Assembly (NCBI RefSeq): GCF_030817655.1
Contig: NZ_JAUSZM010000003.1
Span: 5,394,001 to 5,458,000, forward strand
Direction of reading: 5' to 3'
DNA length: 64,000 nt
Source of the DNA: Streptomyces sp. V4I2
GTDB taxonomy: Bacteria > Actinomycetota > Actinomycetes > Streptomycetales > Streptomycetaceae
Shown: positions 8,030 to 14,245 of the stretch, piece after piece
Numbering within the stretch: position 1 is the first letter of the stretch
How the letters are laid out: every line of letters starts with the position of its first letter
Translations under genes and position numbers: made by a program
The notes under the pieces: model-generated
The model's input: the letters and a program-made list of their open reading frames with translations, nothing else
The model's database searches: none
Told to the model about the DNA's origin: nothing

Positions 8030-8340
8030 GCTTTCCCCCACTCGCGTTGGGGGCCGTGGTCCCGGCCCCCGTGTCCCGGTCTCATTCTGCACCAGCTGTC
8101 ACGGGCACCCCGCCCTGCTGCGCCCCCGCCCTGGCGCGGAATCAGCCGTCCCCCTCTCGCCGCAGTCCCGCCGCAGGGACTCGGCGGGCGGCATCTCAGC
8201 AGGTCAGCGCGCGGGACGTCCCGGGATGAGGTCACTTCCGTGTCACCTGTGGCCCAACGTCCCGCCGAACCCGCAGTCTCGTTGCGGAGCCGGCCGCTGC
8301 GGTCGACTTCTTCAAGCGCACGTCAATCGAGGGGAACAGC
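8030..8340. other. Divergent intergenic region
   Basis: 310 bases between the XRE operon and the secreted peptidoglycan-binding gene. It must hold both promoters. No convincing gene and no strong palindrome was seen. Confidence 0.5.
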
Positions 8341-8793
8341 ATGCGAGCCATCACAAAGGCACTCGTCAGTGTCACCGCCGCGGTCGGGATCGCCGCCGGC
8401 GGCCTGGCGACCACAGGCACGGCCATGGCGGCCCCCGCGTCGGCGTCAGCCCAGCAGCAGGCGGTGACCGGTGAGGTCGGCACGCTCGCGGTGGTCAACC
8501 TGGGGCTGAACACCGCCAGGGCCAAGAACTGGCAGTGCTGGCTGCGCGACACGGGTTACAACCCCGGCACCATCGACGGGCAGCTGGGCACCAACAGCTG
8601 GAAGGCAGCGCAGAGGAAGTTCAGGGACCAGGCCGGCTACGACGATTCCATCGACGGAATCGTCGGACCCAACACGATCAAGGCGCTGCAGAGGTACCTG
8701 AACGGCTGGCTCAGCGACGACCTTGATGTCGATGGGATCGCCGGACCGGAGACCAAGGAGGCGTTCTGGGACTTCAACGCCACCGGCTGCTGA
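8341..8793 (+). CDS. Secreted peptidoglycan-binding domain protein
   Basis: 150 residues from ATG with AGGGGAAC just upstream. A Sec signal peptide spans about residues 1-32 (AVGIAAGGLATTGTAMAAPA). One or two PG_binding_1-like units follow (NPGTIDGQLGTNSWKAAQRK, SIDGIVGPNTIKALQRYLNG, DVDGIAGPETKEAFW), with Cys about 62 and a terminal Cys. There is no catalytic domain. It is divergent from the XRE pair whose first member carries the same type of domain. Confidence 0.83.
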   Translation: MRAITKALVSVTAAVGIAAGGLATTGTAMAAPASASAQQQAVTGEVGTLAVVNLGLNTARAKNWQCWLRDTGYNPGTIDGQLGTNSWKAAQRKFRDQAGYDDSIDGIVGPNTIKALQRYLNGWLSDDLDVDGIAGPETKEAFWDFNATGC

Positions 8794-8903
8794 GCCGATC
8801 CGACGACCGCACACCCGCCGCGGCCCCCCTCCCTCAGCGAGAGGACGGGCCGCGTGCCGTGTCTCGACGCCACTCACCATCACGCACGGAATGTGAGGGA
8901 GCC

Positions 8904-9329
8904 ATGCGCTCTCGCCTGACCACGGCTCGTCTCGCCGCCACCGCCGGCGCACTCGCCACTGCCGTCCTTACCGGTATGGCCGTTGCGCCCTCAGCCGCGG
9001 CGGCCGGCGCCTACCCGACCTGCAACACGTACAAGAACGTCAGTGGGCACAAGGTTCCCGCCTACGGGCAGCCGACTCCCAGCCTGACCTGCAACCTCGT
9101 CCTCAACACCAGCAAGTCCAACGAGGCCGTGAAAGTCCTCCAGACCAGCCTGAACAACTGCCACAACTTCAATCTTGCCGTCGACGGCTACTACGGCAAA
9201 GAGACCTTCCTCGCCGTCGAATCCATCCAGGTGACCTACCTCGGGGAAGCCTACGCCGACGGCTACTACGGTCCTCAGACCCGAGAGGTCATGAAGCACT
9301 GGGGCCTCAGCGGCTGCAGCAGGATCTGA
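8904..9329 (+). CDS. Secreted peptidoglycan-binding-like protein
   Basis: 141 residues from ATG 8904 (GAGGGA four bases upstream). The signal peptide ends near ASAAAAG-type residues at about 32. The mature part has a degenerate PG-binding fold (LAVDGYYGKETFLAVESIQV, then YADGYYGPQTREVMKHWG) and four cysteines that could form two disulfides. It follows the first secreted PG-binding gene and probably shares its regulation. Confidence 0.8.
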   Translation: MRSRLTTARLAATAGALATAVLTGMAVAPSAAAAGAYPTCNTYKNVSGHKVPAYGQPTPSLTCNLVLNTSKSNEAVKVLQTSLNNCHNFNLAVDGYYGKETFLAVESIQVTYLGEAYADGYYGPQTREVMKHWGLSGCSRI

Positions 9330-9496
9330 CCGTTCTCGCTCGATCGGAGAGACGCCCTGGGTCCTTACGCGCGCCCACGTAAGGACGGTCCAGAAAATCC
9401 CACGCGGAGTCGTGCGTGCGGGCTCGCGAGGAGGGCGTGACGCTCTTCCTGGAGAACGGCGTGTCCGCGCTGGGCGGACTGCGGGGAGCCGACGGG

Positions 9497-9530
9497 AGGA
9501 GGGGCCGACTCCACCGAGCCGGCCCCTCCT
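9497..9530. terminator. Bidirectional hairpin terminator
   Basis: AGGAGGGGCCG (9497-9507) pairs perfectly with CGGCCCCTCCT (9520-9530) across a 12-base loop. It lies about 20 bases beyond the minus-strand stop at 9551, as expected for that frame's terminator. Confidence 0.65.
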
Positions 9531-9550
9531 TGGTGTTCGGGGTGGCGAGG

Positions 9551-9690
9551 TCAGGCAGCGCTCTTGCTGCTTCGCGCCCCGGCGGCCCCGCCGGGGCGAC
9601 CGCCGTGGGACTCGGCCTCAGCTACTGCTCCTCCGGCGGCTCCAGTGATGTCAGCGCGACGGCCGAGGAACTCCAGCTCACCGTCCTGCG
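9551..9690 (-). pseudogene. Possible C-terminal gene remnant
   Basis: A minus-strand frame ends DGELEFLGRRADITGAAGG ... GARSSKSAA with TGA at 9551-9553, followed by a terminator hairpin. It looks like the tail of a real protein, but the upstream part of the frame is not convincing, so the 5' portion may be deleted. Family not recognised. Confidence 0.25.
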
Positions 9691-9744
9691 TTCCCGTGCG
9701 GCATGGGAACCGTCGGAAGCCGATCGAGCAGCGCCACCACTTCA

Positions 9745-9774
9745 GAAGGGCCCCGTCGTCAGACGGGGCCCTTC
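9745..9774 (+). terminator. Perfect 13-bp hairpin terminator
   Basis: GAAGGGCCCCGTC and GACGGGGCCCTTC form a perfect 13-bp stem with loop GTCA. It insulates the small gene at 9831 from whatever lay upstream. Confidence 0.75.
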
Positions 9775-9830
9775 GTGCGATCATGTGCGCTCGTCGGGCG
9801 CAACAGTGACAGGGGAACAGGGAGGCCGCG

Positions 9831-10007
9831 ATGGCGGTGAATGCGAAGAAGGTCGCCGTCTACGGTCTCGTGGTCTTCGTGGCCTACGTGATCATCACGG
9901 ACCCGGAGAAGGCCGCCGACTACGTCCAGATAGCCTTCGAGGGCATATCGGACGCCGCCAAGTCCATCGGCGACTTCTTCACGTGGCTCGCCGACGGGGC
10001 CAAGTAG
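9831..10007 (+). CDS. Small single-pass membrane protein (58 aa)
   Basis: 58 residues, MAVNAKKVAVYGLVVFVAYV onwards, with a membrane helix at about 7-23 and an amphipathic C-terminal half (DAAKSIGDFFTWLADGAK). GGGAGG lies seven bases before the ATG. It sits directly upstream of the Dabb gene, 12 bases away. Function unknown; the clean ribosome site and amphipathicity make it a real gene. Confidence 0.75.
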   Translation: MAVNAKKVAVYGLVVFVAYVIITDPEKAADYVQIAFEGISDAAKSIGDFFTWLADGAK

Positions 10008-10019
10008 CTGGGAGCGCAC

Positions 10020-10312
10020 ATGATCCGCCACCTCGTCCTCTTCAAGCTCAACGAGGGCGTCGAGCGTGACGACCCGAGGGTCGTGAAGGGCGTCGAGGCC
10101 TTCCGCGCGCTCGACGGCAGGATCCCCGAGATCCGCTTCTGGGAGCTGGGCTGGAACCCAGCGACCGCCCCATCGCCTATGACTTCGCCATCAACTCCGG
10201 CTTCGACGACGTGGCCGCGCTGCGCCGGTACGTCGAGCACCCGGACCACCAGGCGGGCGTGGCCCAGTGGCACGAGTTCGCCACCTGGGTGATCGCCGAC
10301 TACGAGTACTGA
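10020..10312 (+). pseudogene. Dabb-domain (stress-responsive A/B barrel) protein, frameshifted
   Basis: The reading begins correctly as MIRHLVLFKLNEGVERDD ... FWELGWN. At about 10158 one base appears to be missing (TGGAACCC then AGC). The +1 frame then continues the family sequence, DRPIAYDFAINSGFDD ... QWHEFATWVIADYEY, to a stop at 10310. The two halves together give a normal Dabb protein of about 97 residues, a dimeric alpha/beta-barrel fold. Either the gene is newly inactivated or the assembly has a one-base error. Confidence 0.88.
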
Positions 10313-10328
10313 GCCCTCGCAGCCGTGA

Positions 10329-10358
10329 GCCCTCCGCCGGAACGGCGGGGGGCTTTTT
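10329..10358 (+). terminator. Rho-independent terminator
   Basis: GCCCTCCGCCG pairs with CGGCGGGGGGC around GAA, followed by TTTTT. It is one of the few hairpins here with a classical U-tract and closes the 9831-10312 transcript. Confidence 0.85.
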
Positions 10359-10406
10359 CGCGTCCTGTGCACCGATCCTTCCCTCAACACGGCGTTATGG
10401 GGTGCT

Positions 10407-10419
10407 TGCACACAGTGCA
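10407..10419. promoter_or_regulatory. Inverted repeat upstream of the first sigma gene
   Basis: TGCAC-ACA-GTGCA is a perfect 5-bp inverted repeat 56 bases before ATG 10475. It lies in the probable promoter region and could be an operator; no regulator is assigned. Confidence 0.35.
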
Positions 10420-10474
10420 CATGTCTTGTGATGCTATGACCGCTTTTGACGGATGAGTTGATCGATGAAGTCCG

Positions 10475-11350
10475 ATGCAGACCGATGAAGAGGTGGCGTT
10501 GACCGTGTCGGCCAGTACTGCGCCGCCCCAGGAAGTCGTCGAGGTCGTCGAGGTCGTCGAAGCAGCGCCGGCCGCACCCCAGCGCAGCCGCGGCGCCGAC
10601 ACCCGGGCGCTCACGCAGGTGCTCTTCGGCCAGCTCAAGGGCATGCAGCCGGGCACGCCGGAGCACACCCGGGTACGCGGGGCGCTCATCGAGGCCAACC
10701 TCCCGCTCGTGCGCTACGCCGCCGCCCGCTTCCGCTCCCGCAACGAGCCGATGGAGGACGTCATCCAGGTCGGCACCATCGGGCTCATCAACGCCATCGA
10801 CCGCTTCGACCCGGACCGGGGCGTGCAGTTCCCGACGTTCGCGATGCCCACCGTCGTCGGCGAGATCAAGCGGTACTTCCGCGACAACGTCCGTACGGTC
10901 CACGTTCCGCGCCGGCTGCACGAGCTGTGGGTGCAGGTCAACGGCGCGACCGAGGACCTGACGACCGCCTTCGGGCGCACCCCGACGACCGCCGAGATCG
11001 CCGAGCGGCTGCGCATCACCGAGGAGGACGTGCTGTCCTGCATCGAGGCCGGACGGTCGTACCACGCCACCTCCCTGGAGGCCGCCCAGGAGGGCGACGG
11101 GCTGCCGGGACTGCTGGACCGGCTCGGCTACGAGGACCCGGCCCTGGACGGCGTGGAGCACCGGGATCTCGTACGGCATCTGCTGGTGCAGTTGCCGGAG
11201 CGGGAACAGCGCATTCTGCTGCTGCGCTACTACAGCAATCTCACCCAGTCACAGATCAGCGCGGAACTCGGCGTCTCCCAGATGCATGTCTCGCGGCTAC
11301 TCGCGCGTAGCTTCCAGCGACTGCGTTCCGCGAACCGGATCGACGCCTAA
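10475..11350 (+). CDS. sigF: SigB/F/G-family RNA polymerase sigma factor (SigF-like)
   Basis: 291 residues with regions 2, 3 and 4 in order. Region 2 includes YAAARFRSRNEPMEDVIQVG and FPTFAMPTVVGEIKRYFRD. Region 4 carries a helix-turn-helix, LTQSQISAELGVSQMHVSRL. It belongs to the Streptomyces stress/sporulation SigB-like group. It is followed by a second such factor, the order recalled for sigF-sigN. ATG 10475 gives the longest form; TTG 10499, with GAAGAGG five bases upstream, is a plausible alternative. The sigF symbol rests on synteny. Confidence 0.72.
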   Translation: MQTDEEVALTVSASTAPPQEVVEVVEVVEAAPAAPQRSRGADTRALTQVLFGQLKGMQPGTPEHTRVRGALIEANLPLVRYAAARFRSRNEPMEDVIQVGTIGLINAIDRFDPDRGVQFPTFAMPTVVGEIKRYFRDNVRTVHVPRRLHELWVQVNGATEDLTTAFGRTPTTAEIAERLRITEEDVLSCIEAGRSYHATSLEAAQEGDGLPGLLDRLGYEDPALDGVEHRDLVRHLLVQLPEREQRILLLRYYSNLTQSQISAELGVSQMHVSRLLARSFQRLRSANRIDA

Positions 11351-11478
11351 TCGACGCCTAATCGAGTAAAGGATCGAGTCGTCACCGGCAGGGCTGAATC
11401 GCTCACCAGCGCGGATCCCGGCCTTTGTGCTGCGAAATACCGTCAGACCCCCTTCATCCAGGGCGTATGCGCGTCTCG

Positions 11479-11520
11479 CATGTCGACATGTCACTACAGC
11501 GTGTTGCCGACATGTGACAT
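11479..11520. promoter_or_regulatory. Repeated operator-like motif upstream of second sigma gene
   Basis: CATGTCGACATG at 11479-11490 is a perfect palindrome. CGACATGTCAC at 11484-11494 is repeated as CGACATGTGAC at 11508-11518, a 24-base period or just over two helical turns. ATGTCAC and GTGACAT also form an inverted pair. The cluster lies about 110-150 bases before ATG 11628. Confidence 0.5.
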
Positions 11521-11627
11521 TCTGCCGGAAGCGCGTTTGCCGTGGCTTCGGCTCCGGTATTCAGGTGAAGGCTGATGTTCCTCGACGGAACGTTCGCCGT
11601 ACCGTCCCGCGACCCAAAGGGGGTGGC

Positions 11628-12509
11628 ATGTCCGCAGACCAGGGCAGCTCGAAGGTGCTCACGCTCACGAAGAGCGAGCCCGCGCCCGCGCTCGACGACG
11701 TAACGGCCGTCGAGGCCGCGCCGGCCCCGGCCCTCCCGACCTCGGGAGCTCTCGACACCCGCACCCTGTCCCGCTCCCTCTTCCTGCGGCTCGCCGCACT
11801 CGACGAGAACAGCCCCGAGCGCGCGTACGTACGGGACACCCTCATCGAGCTCAACCTCCCGCTGGTGCGCTACGCGGCCGCCCGCTTCCGCTCCCGCAAC
11901 GAGCCGATGGAGGACATCGTCCAAGTCGGCACGATCGGCCTGATCAAGGCGATCGACCGCTTCGACTGCGAACGGGGCGTCGAGTTCCCGACGTTCGCGA
12001 TGCCGACGGTGGTCGGCGAGATCAAGCGGTTCTTCCGCGACACCTCCTGGTCGGTCCGCGTCCCGCGCCGCCTCCAGGAGCTGCGGCTCGCCCTCACCAA
12101 GGCCAGCGACGAGCTCGCCCAGAAGCTGGACCGCTCCCCGACCGTCACCGAACTCGCCGTGGTCCTGGGCGTGTCCGAGGAGGACGTCGTCGACGGCCTC
12201 GCGGTCGGCAACGCGTACACCGCCTCCTCGCTCGACTCCCCGGCACCGGAGGACGACGGCGGCGAGGGCTCCCTCGCGGACCGCCTCGGCTACGAGGACA
12301 CGGCTCTGGAGGGCGTGGAGTACCGGGAGTCGCTCAAGCCGCTGCTGGCCAAGCTCCCGCCGCGCGAGCGCCGGATCATCATGCTGCGGTTCTTCGCGAA
12401 CATGACCCAGTCGCAGATCGGCGAGGAGGTCGGCATCTCCCAGATGCACGTCTCCCGGCTGCTGACGCGGACGCTTTCACAGCTACGGGAAGGCCTGATC
12501 TCGGACTGA
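11628..12509 (+). CDS. sigN: SigB/F/G-family RNA polymerase sigma factor (SigN-like)
   Basis: 293 residues from ATG 11628, chosen for the strong AAAGGGGGTGG ribosome site; an open upstream extension to 11427 runs through operator-like repeats and is rejected. Region 2 (MEDIVQVGTIGLIKAIDRFD) and the region 4 helix-turn-helix (MTQSQIGEEVGISQMHVSRL) are very close to those of the gene at 10475, so the two are tandem paralogues. Activity of such factors is normally set by anti-sigma kinases and STAS antagonists; candidates of both types lie at 59213 and 19833. The symbol rests on recalled gene order. Confidence 0.74.
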   Translation: MSADQGSSKVLTLTKSEPAPALDDVTAVEAAPAPALPTSGALDTRTLSRSLFLRLAALDENSPERAYVRDTLIELNLPLVRYAAARFRSRNEPMEDIVQVGTIGLIKAIDRFDCERGVEFPTFAMPTVVGEIKRFFRDTSWSVRVPRRLQELRLALTKASDELAQKLDRSPTVTELAVVLGVSEEDVVDGLAVGNAYTASSLDSPAPEDDGGEGSLADRLGYEDTALEGVEYRESLKPLLAKLPPRERRIIMLRFFANMTQSQIGEEVGISQMHVSRLLTRTLSQLREGLISD

Positions 12510-12510
12510 C

Positions 12511-12532
12511 GGAAGCCTCGCACGAGGCTTCC
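12511..12532 (+). terminator. Hairpin terminator after second sigma gene
   Basis: GGAAGCCTCG pairs perfectly with CGAGGCTTCC across a 2-base gap, starting two bases after the stop codon. Confidence 0.75.
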
Positions 12533-12563
12533 TATCTGACGGAGTGTCAGCCACCATGGCGCG

Positions 12564-13271
12564 ATGCTTCGAGCGACACGTTCCGGATGGACACATGGCC
12601 GTCGGGGCGCCCTGCTGGGCGCGTCGGCGGCCGTCGTCTGTCTGGGCGCGGTGCTGGCCGCGTGCGGGGGCGGAGGTGGCGGCGGCTATGTCGCCACGGG
12701 TGCGGCGGGCGGCCCGCCCCGGGGTTCCGGTACGGCGGTGGCGCCGACGGGTGAGGTGACGCTGGTGCCGCTCGACGAGACGCCGTCCGGCCCCGACTCG
12801 CCTGCCGTGCGCACCCCTTCGGAGAGTGCCGGGGCAACACTCCCGGCTGGCCCGGAGGACGGCAGCCCGCCCGCCCCTTCGGCCGGGGGCGCCACGTCAG
12901 GTCGTACGACGGCCGATCCGTCGGGGTCACCGACGCCGACCGTCCGCCCCACGGCACCGAACGGCCCCGCCGCACTCCGCGTCGGCGAACCCGTGCGCGA
13001 GGCCACGGACAGGCGCTGGTGCGAGGACGTGACCCTCGCCTTCCACAACGCCGGGCAGAGCGCGGTGCGTTCGGGCACCGTGACCTTCGGGACGCACGTC
13101 ATCGGCGCACTCGGTGTCGACTGGGCGACGATCGAGTCCGCCGAGCGGCTCCCGGCGCCGATCGGGGCCGGCGTGCGCACGGAGAAGACCTGGACGGTGT
13201 GCGTCGACGCGTGGCGCGTGCCGTGGGGCATGCATGTGGAGACGCGGGACGTGTCCGTTCAGTGGCGGTAG
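12564..13271 (+). CDS. Putative lipoprotein with Pro/Ser/Thr-rich linker
   Basis: 235 residues. The Arg-rich n-region and hydrophobic core end in the lipobox LAAC (Cys about 34), followed by a poly-Gly stretch. The middle 100 residues are Pro/Thr/Ser/Gly-rich. A C-terminal domain of about 85 residues (RWCEDVTLAFHNAGQSAVRS to the end) has two cysteines and looks beta-rich. It should be anchored to the outer face of the membrane. No family is recognised. Confidence 0.72.
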   Translation: MLRATRSGWTHGRRGALLGASAAVVCLGAVLAACGGGGGGGYVATGAAGGPPRGSGTAVAPTGEVTLVPLDETPSGPDSPAVRTPSESAGATLPAGPEDGSPPAPSAGGATSGRTTADPSGSPTPTVRPTAPNGPAALRVGEPVREATDRRWCEDVTLAFHNAGQSAVRSGTVTFGTHVIGALGVDWATIESAERLPAPIGAGVRTEKTWTVCVDAWRVPWGMHVETRDVSVQWR

Positions 13272-13314
13272 AGGTTTGCCCTGCGCCCTACCGGTGCTAC
13301 TCGCCCTGTCCGCG

Positions 13315-13512
13315 CTACTTCAGCGCCAGCCAGGCCACCGCCGCGACGATCACCACCGCGGCGACGATCCCGATGATCAGGCCGAGGCGGGGACCGCCCG
13401 ATGCGGCCGCCTGCTGCTGCCGGCCCTGAGGGGCCTCGTCGACGAACGCGCGGAACATCTGGGTGCTGCCGGCGGGGTCGTGGTTGCCCTGGGGGCCCTG
13501 CGTGTTAGCCAT
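13315..13512 (-). CDS. Small tail-anchored membrane protein (65 aa)
   Basis: 65 residues, beginning MANTQGPQGNHDPAGSTQMF. A hydrophilic Gln/Gly-rich N-terminus is followed by a single C-terminal membrane helix at about 43-63. The start is ATG 13512. It converges with the lipoprotein gene and is divergent from the marR gene. Function unknown. Confidence 0.65.
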   Translation of the reverse strand: MANTQGPQGNHDPAGSTQMFRAFVDEAPQGRQQQAAASGGPRLGLIIGIVAAVVIVAAVAWLALK

Positions 13513-13604
13513 GCCCCGAGACCCTAGCGAATCCGGGGGTGTGGCCCAAGTGCGGGCTCCGGGTCCGCACCGCATCCCCTTATCTGTGTGTTTACGTTCG
13601 TAAT

Positions 13605-13691
13605 ACTTGCCTTTGCCAAGTTTTTGGCCGCGACCACCCCCTTCTCATTTGCCTGTAACAACCAACCACTTCTATGGTTGCCCTAAGCAAC
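13605..13691. promoter_or_regulatory. Two inverted repeats, probable MarR operators
   Basis: ACTTG-CCTTTGC-CAAGT (13605-13621) and GTTGC-CCTAA-GCAAC (13677-13691) are two TTG/CAA-type palindromes in front of the marR start. The second lies 6 bases before the GGGAGG ribosome site. MarR regulators commonly bind such sites in their own promoters; the assignment is inference. Confidence 0.5.
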
Positions 13692-13707
13692 GAACACGGG
13701 AGGTGCG

Positions 13708-14232
13708 ATGGCCGAACAGGCGCAGTACGAGGAGCTGATCCGTCAGTTCAGCGCCTTCGGCGCTGTGAAGAGGGAGTTGGGGCGGATCATGCCGTCCGAC
13801 TGCCCGAGCGGCTCCGCAGCCGTGCTGACGCTGCTGGGCCGCCACGGGGACATGCGCATGAGCAAGCTCGCGGAGCTGCTCGCCGTGGACATGTCGGTCA
13901 CCAGCAGGCATGTGGCCCATGTGGCCGAGCGCGGCTGGATCGACCGCTCCCCCGACCCGGCGGACAAACGCTCCCGCATCCTGCACCTCACCCCCGAGGG
14001 CCGCGCACAGCTGGCGGAGATGTCCCGGCGGACCTGCCGGATGCTCGCCGAGCGGCTGAGCGACTGGAGCGACGACGAGGTGGCCCAGCTGACCGTGCTG
14101 ATGGCACGGCTCAGGGCCAGCTTCGACGACTGCCGCGTCCCGCACGCCCCGCTCCCCTGCGACACCGAGCCCCGGCCGCCCACCGCACCCGTGCTCGAGC
14201 AGTCCCCCCGTACACCCGCGACCACCACGTAA
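13708..14232 (+). CDS. MarR-family transcriptional regulator
   Basis: 174 residues with a winged helix at about 35-105 (MRMSKLAELLAVDMSVTSRH, wing DRSPDPADKRSRILHLTPEG). GGGAGG lies before the ATG. The MFS transporter starts 13 bases after its stop, so they form one transcript. It probably represses itself and the exporter in response to a small ligand. Nine of the last 30 residues are proline, and this tail is probably disordered. Confidence 0.9.
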   Translation: MAEQAQYEELIRQFSAFGAVKRELGRIMPSDCPSGSAAVLTLLGRHGDMRMSKLAELLAVDMSVTSRHVAHVAERGWIDRSPDPADKRSRILHLTPEGRAQLAEMSRRTCRMLAERLSDWSDDEVAQLTVLMARLRASFDDCRVPHAPLPCDTEPRPPTAPVLEQSPRTPATTT

Positions 14233-14245
14233 GAGAAGGAAGCCC

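Larger units (their letters stand above)
9330..9830. other. 500-base region with gene remnant and two hairpins
   Basis: No intact gene was identified. The region contains an 11-bp stem-loop at 9497-9530, a minus-strand protein-like tail ending at 9551 and a 13-bp stem-loop at 9745-9774. It looks like residue of lost genes between the accessory block and the conserved genes that follow. Confidence 0.5.

Noticed and set aside
9416..10069. 217-codon plus-strand frame
   Set aside because: It runs through two terminator hairpins and overlaps the well-supported 58-residue gene in another frame; no family character.
11427..11627. N-terminal extension of the SigN-like protein
   Set aside because: The extension passes through operator-like repeats and has unusual Cys/Arg composition; the ATG at 11628 has a strong ribosome site.
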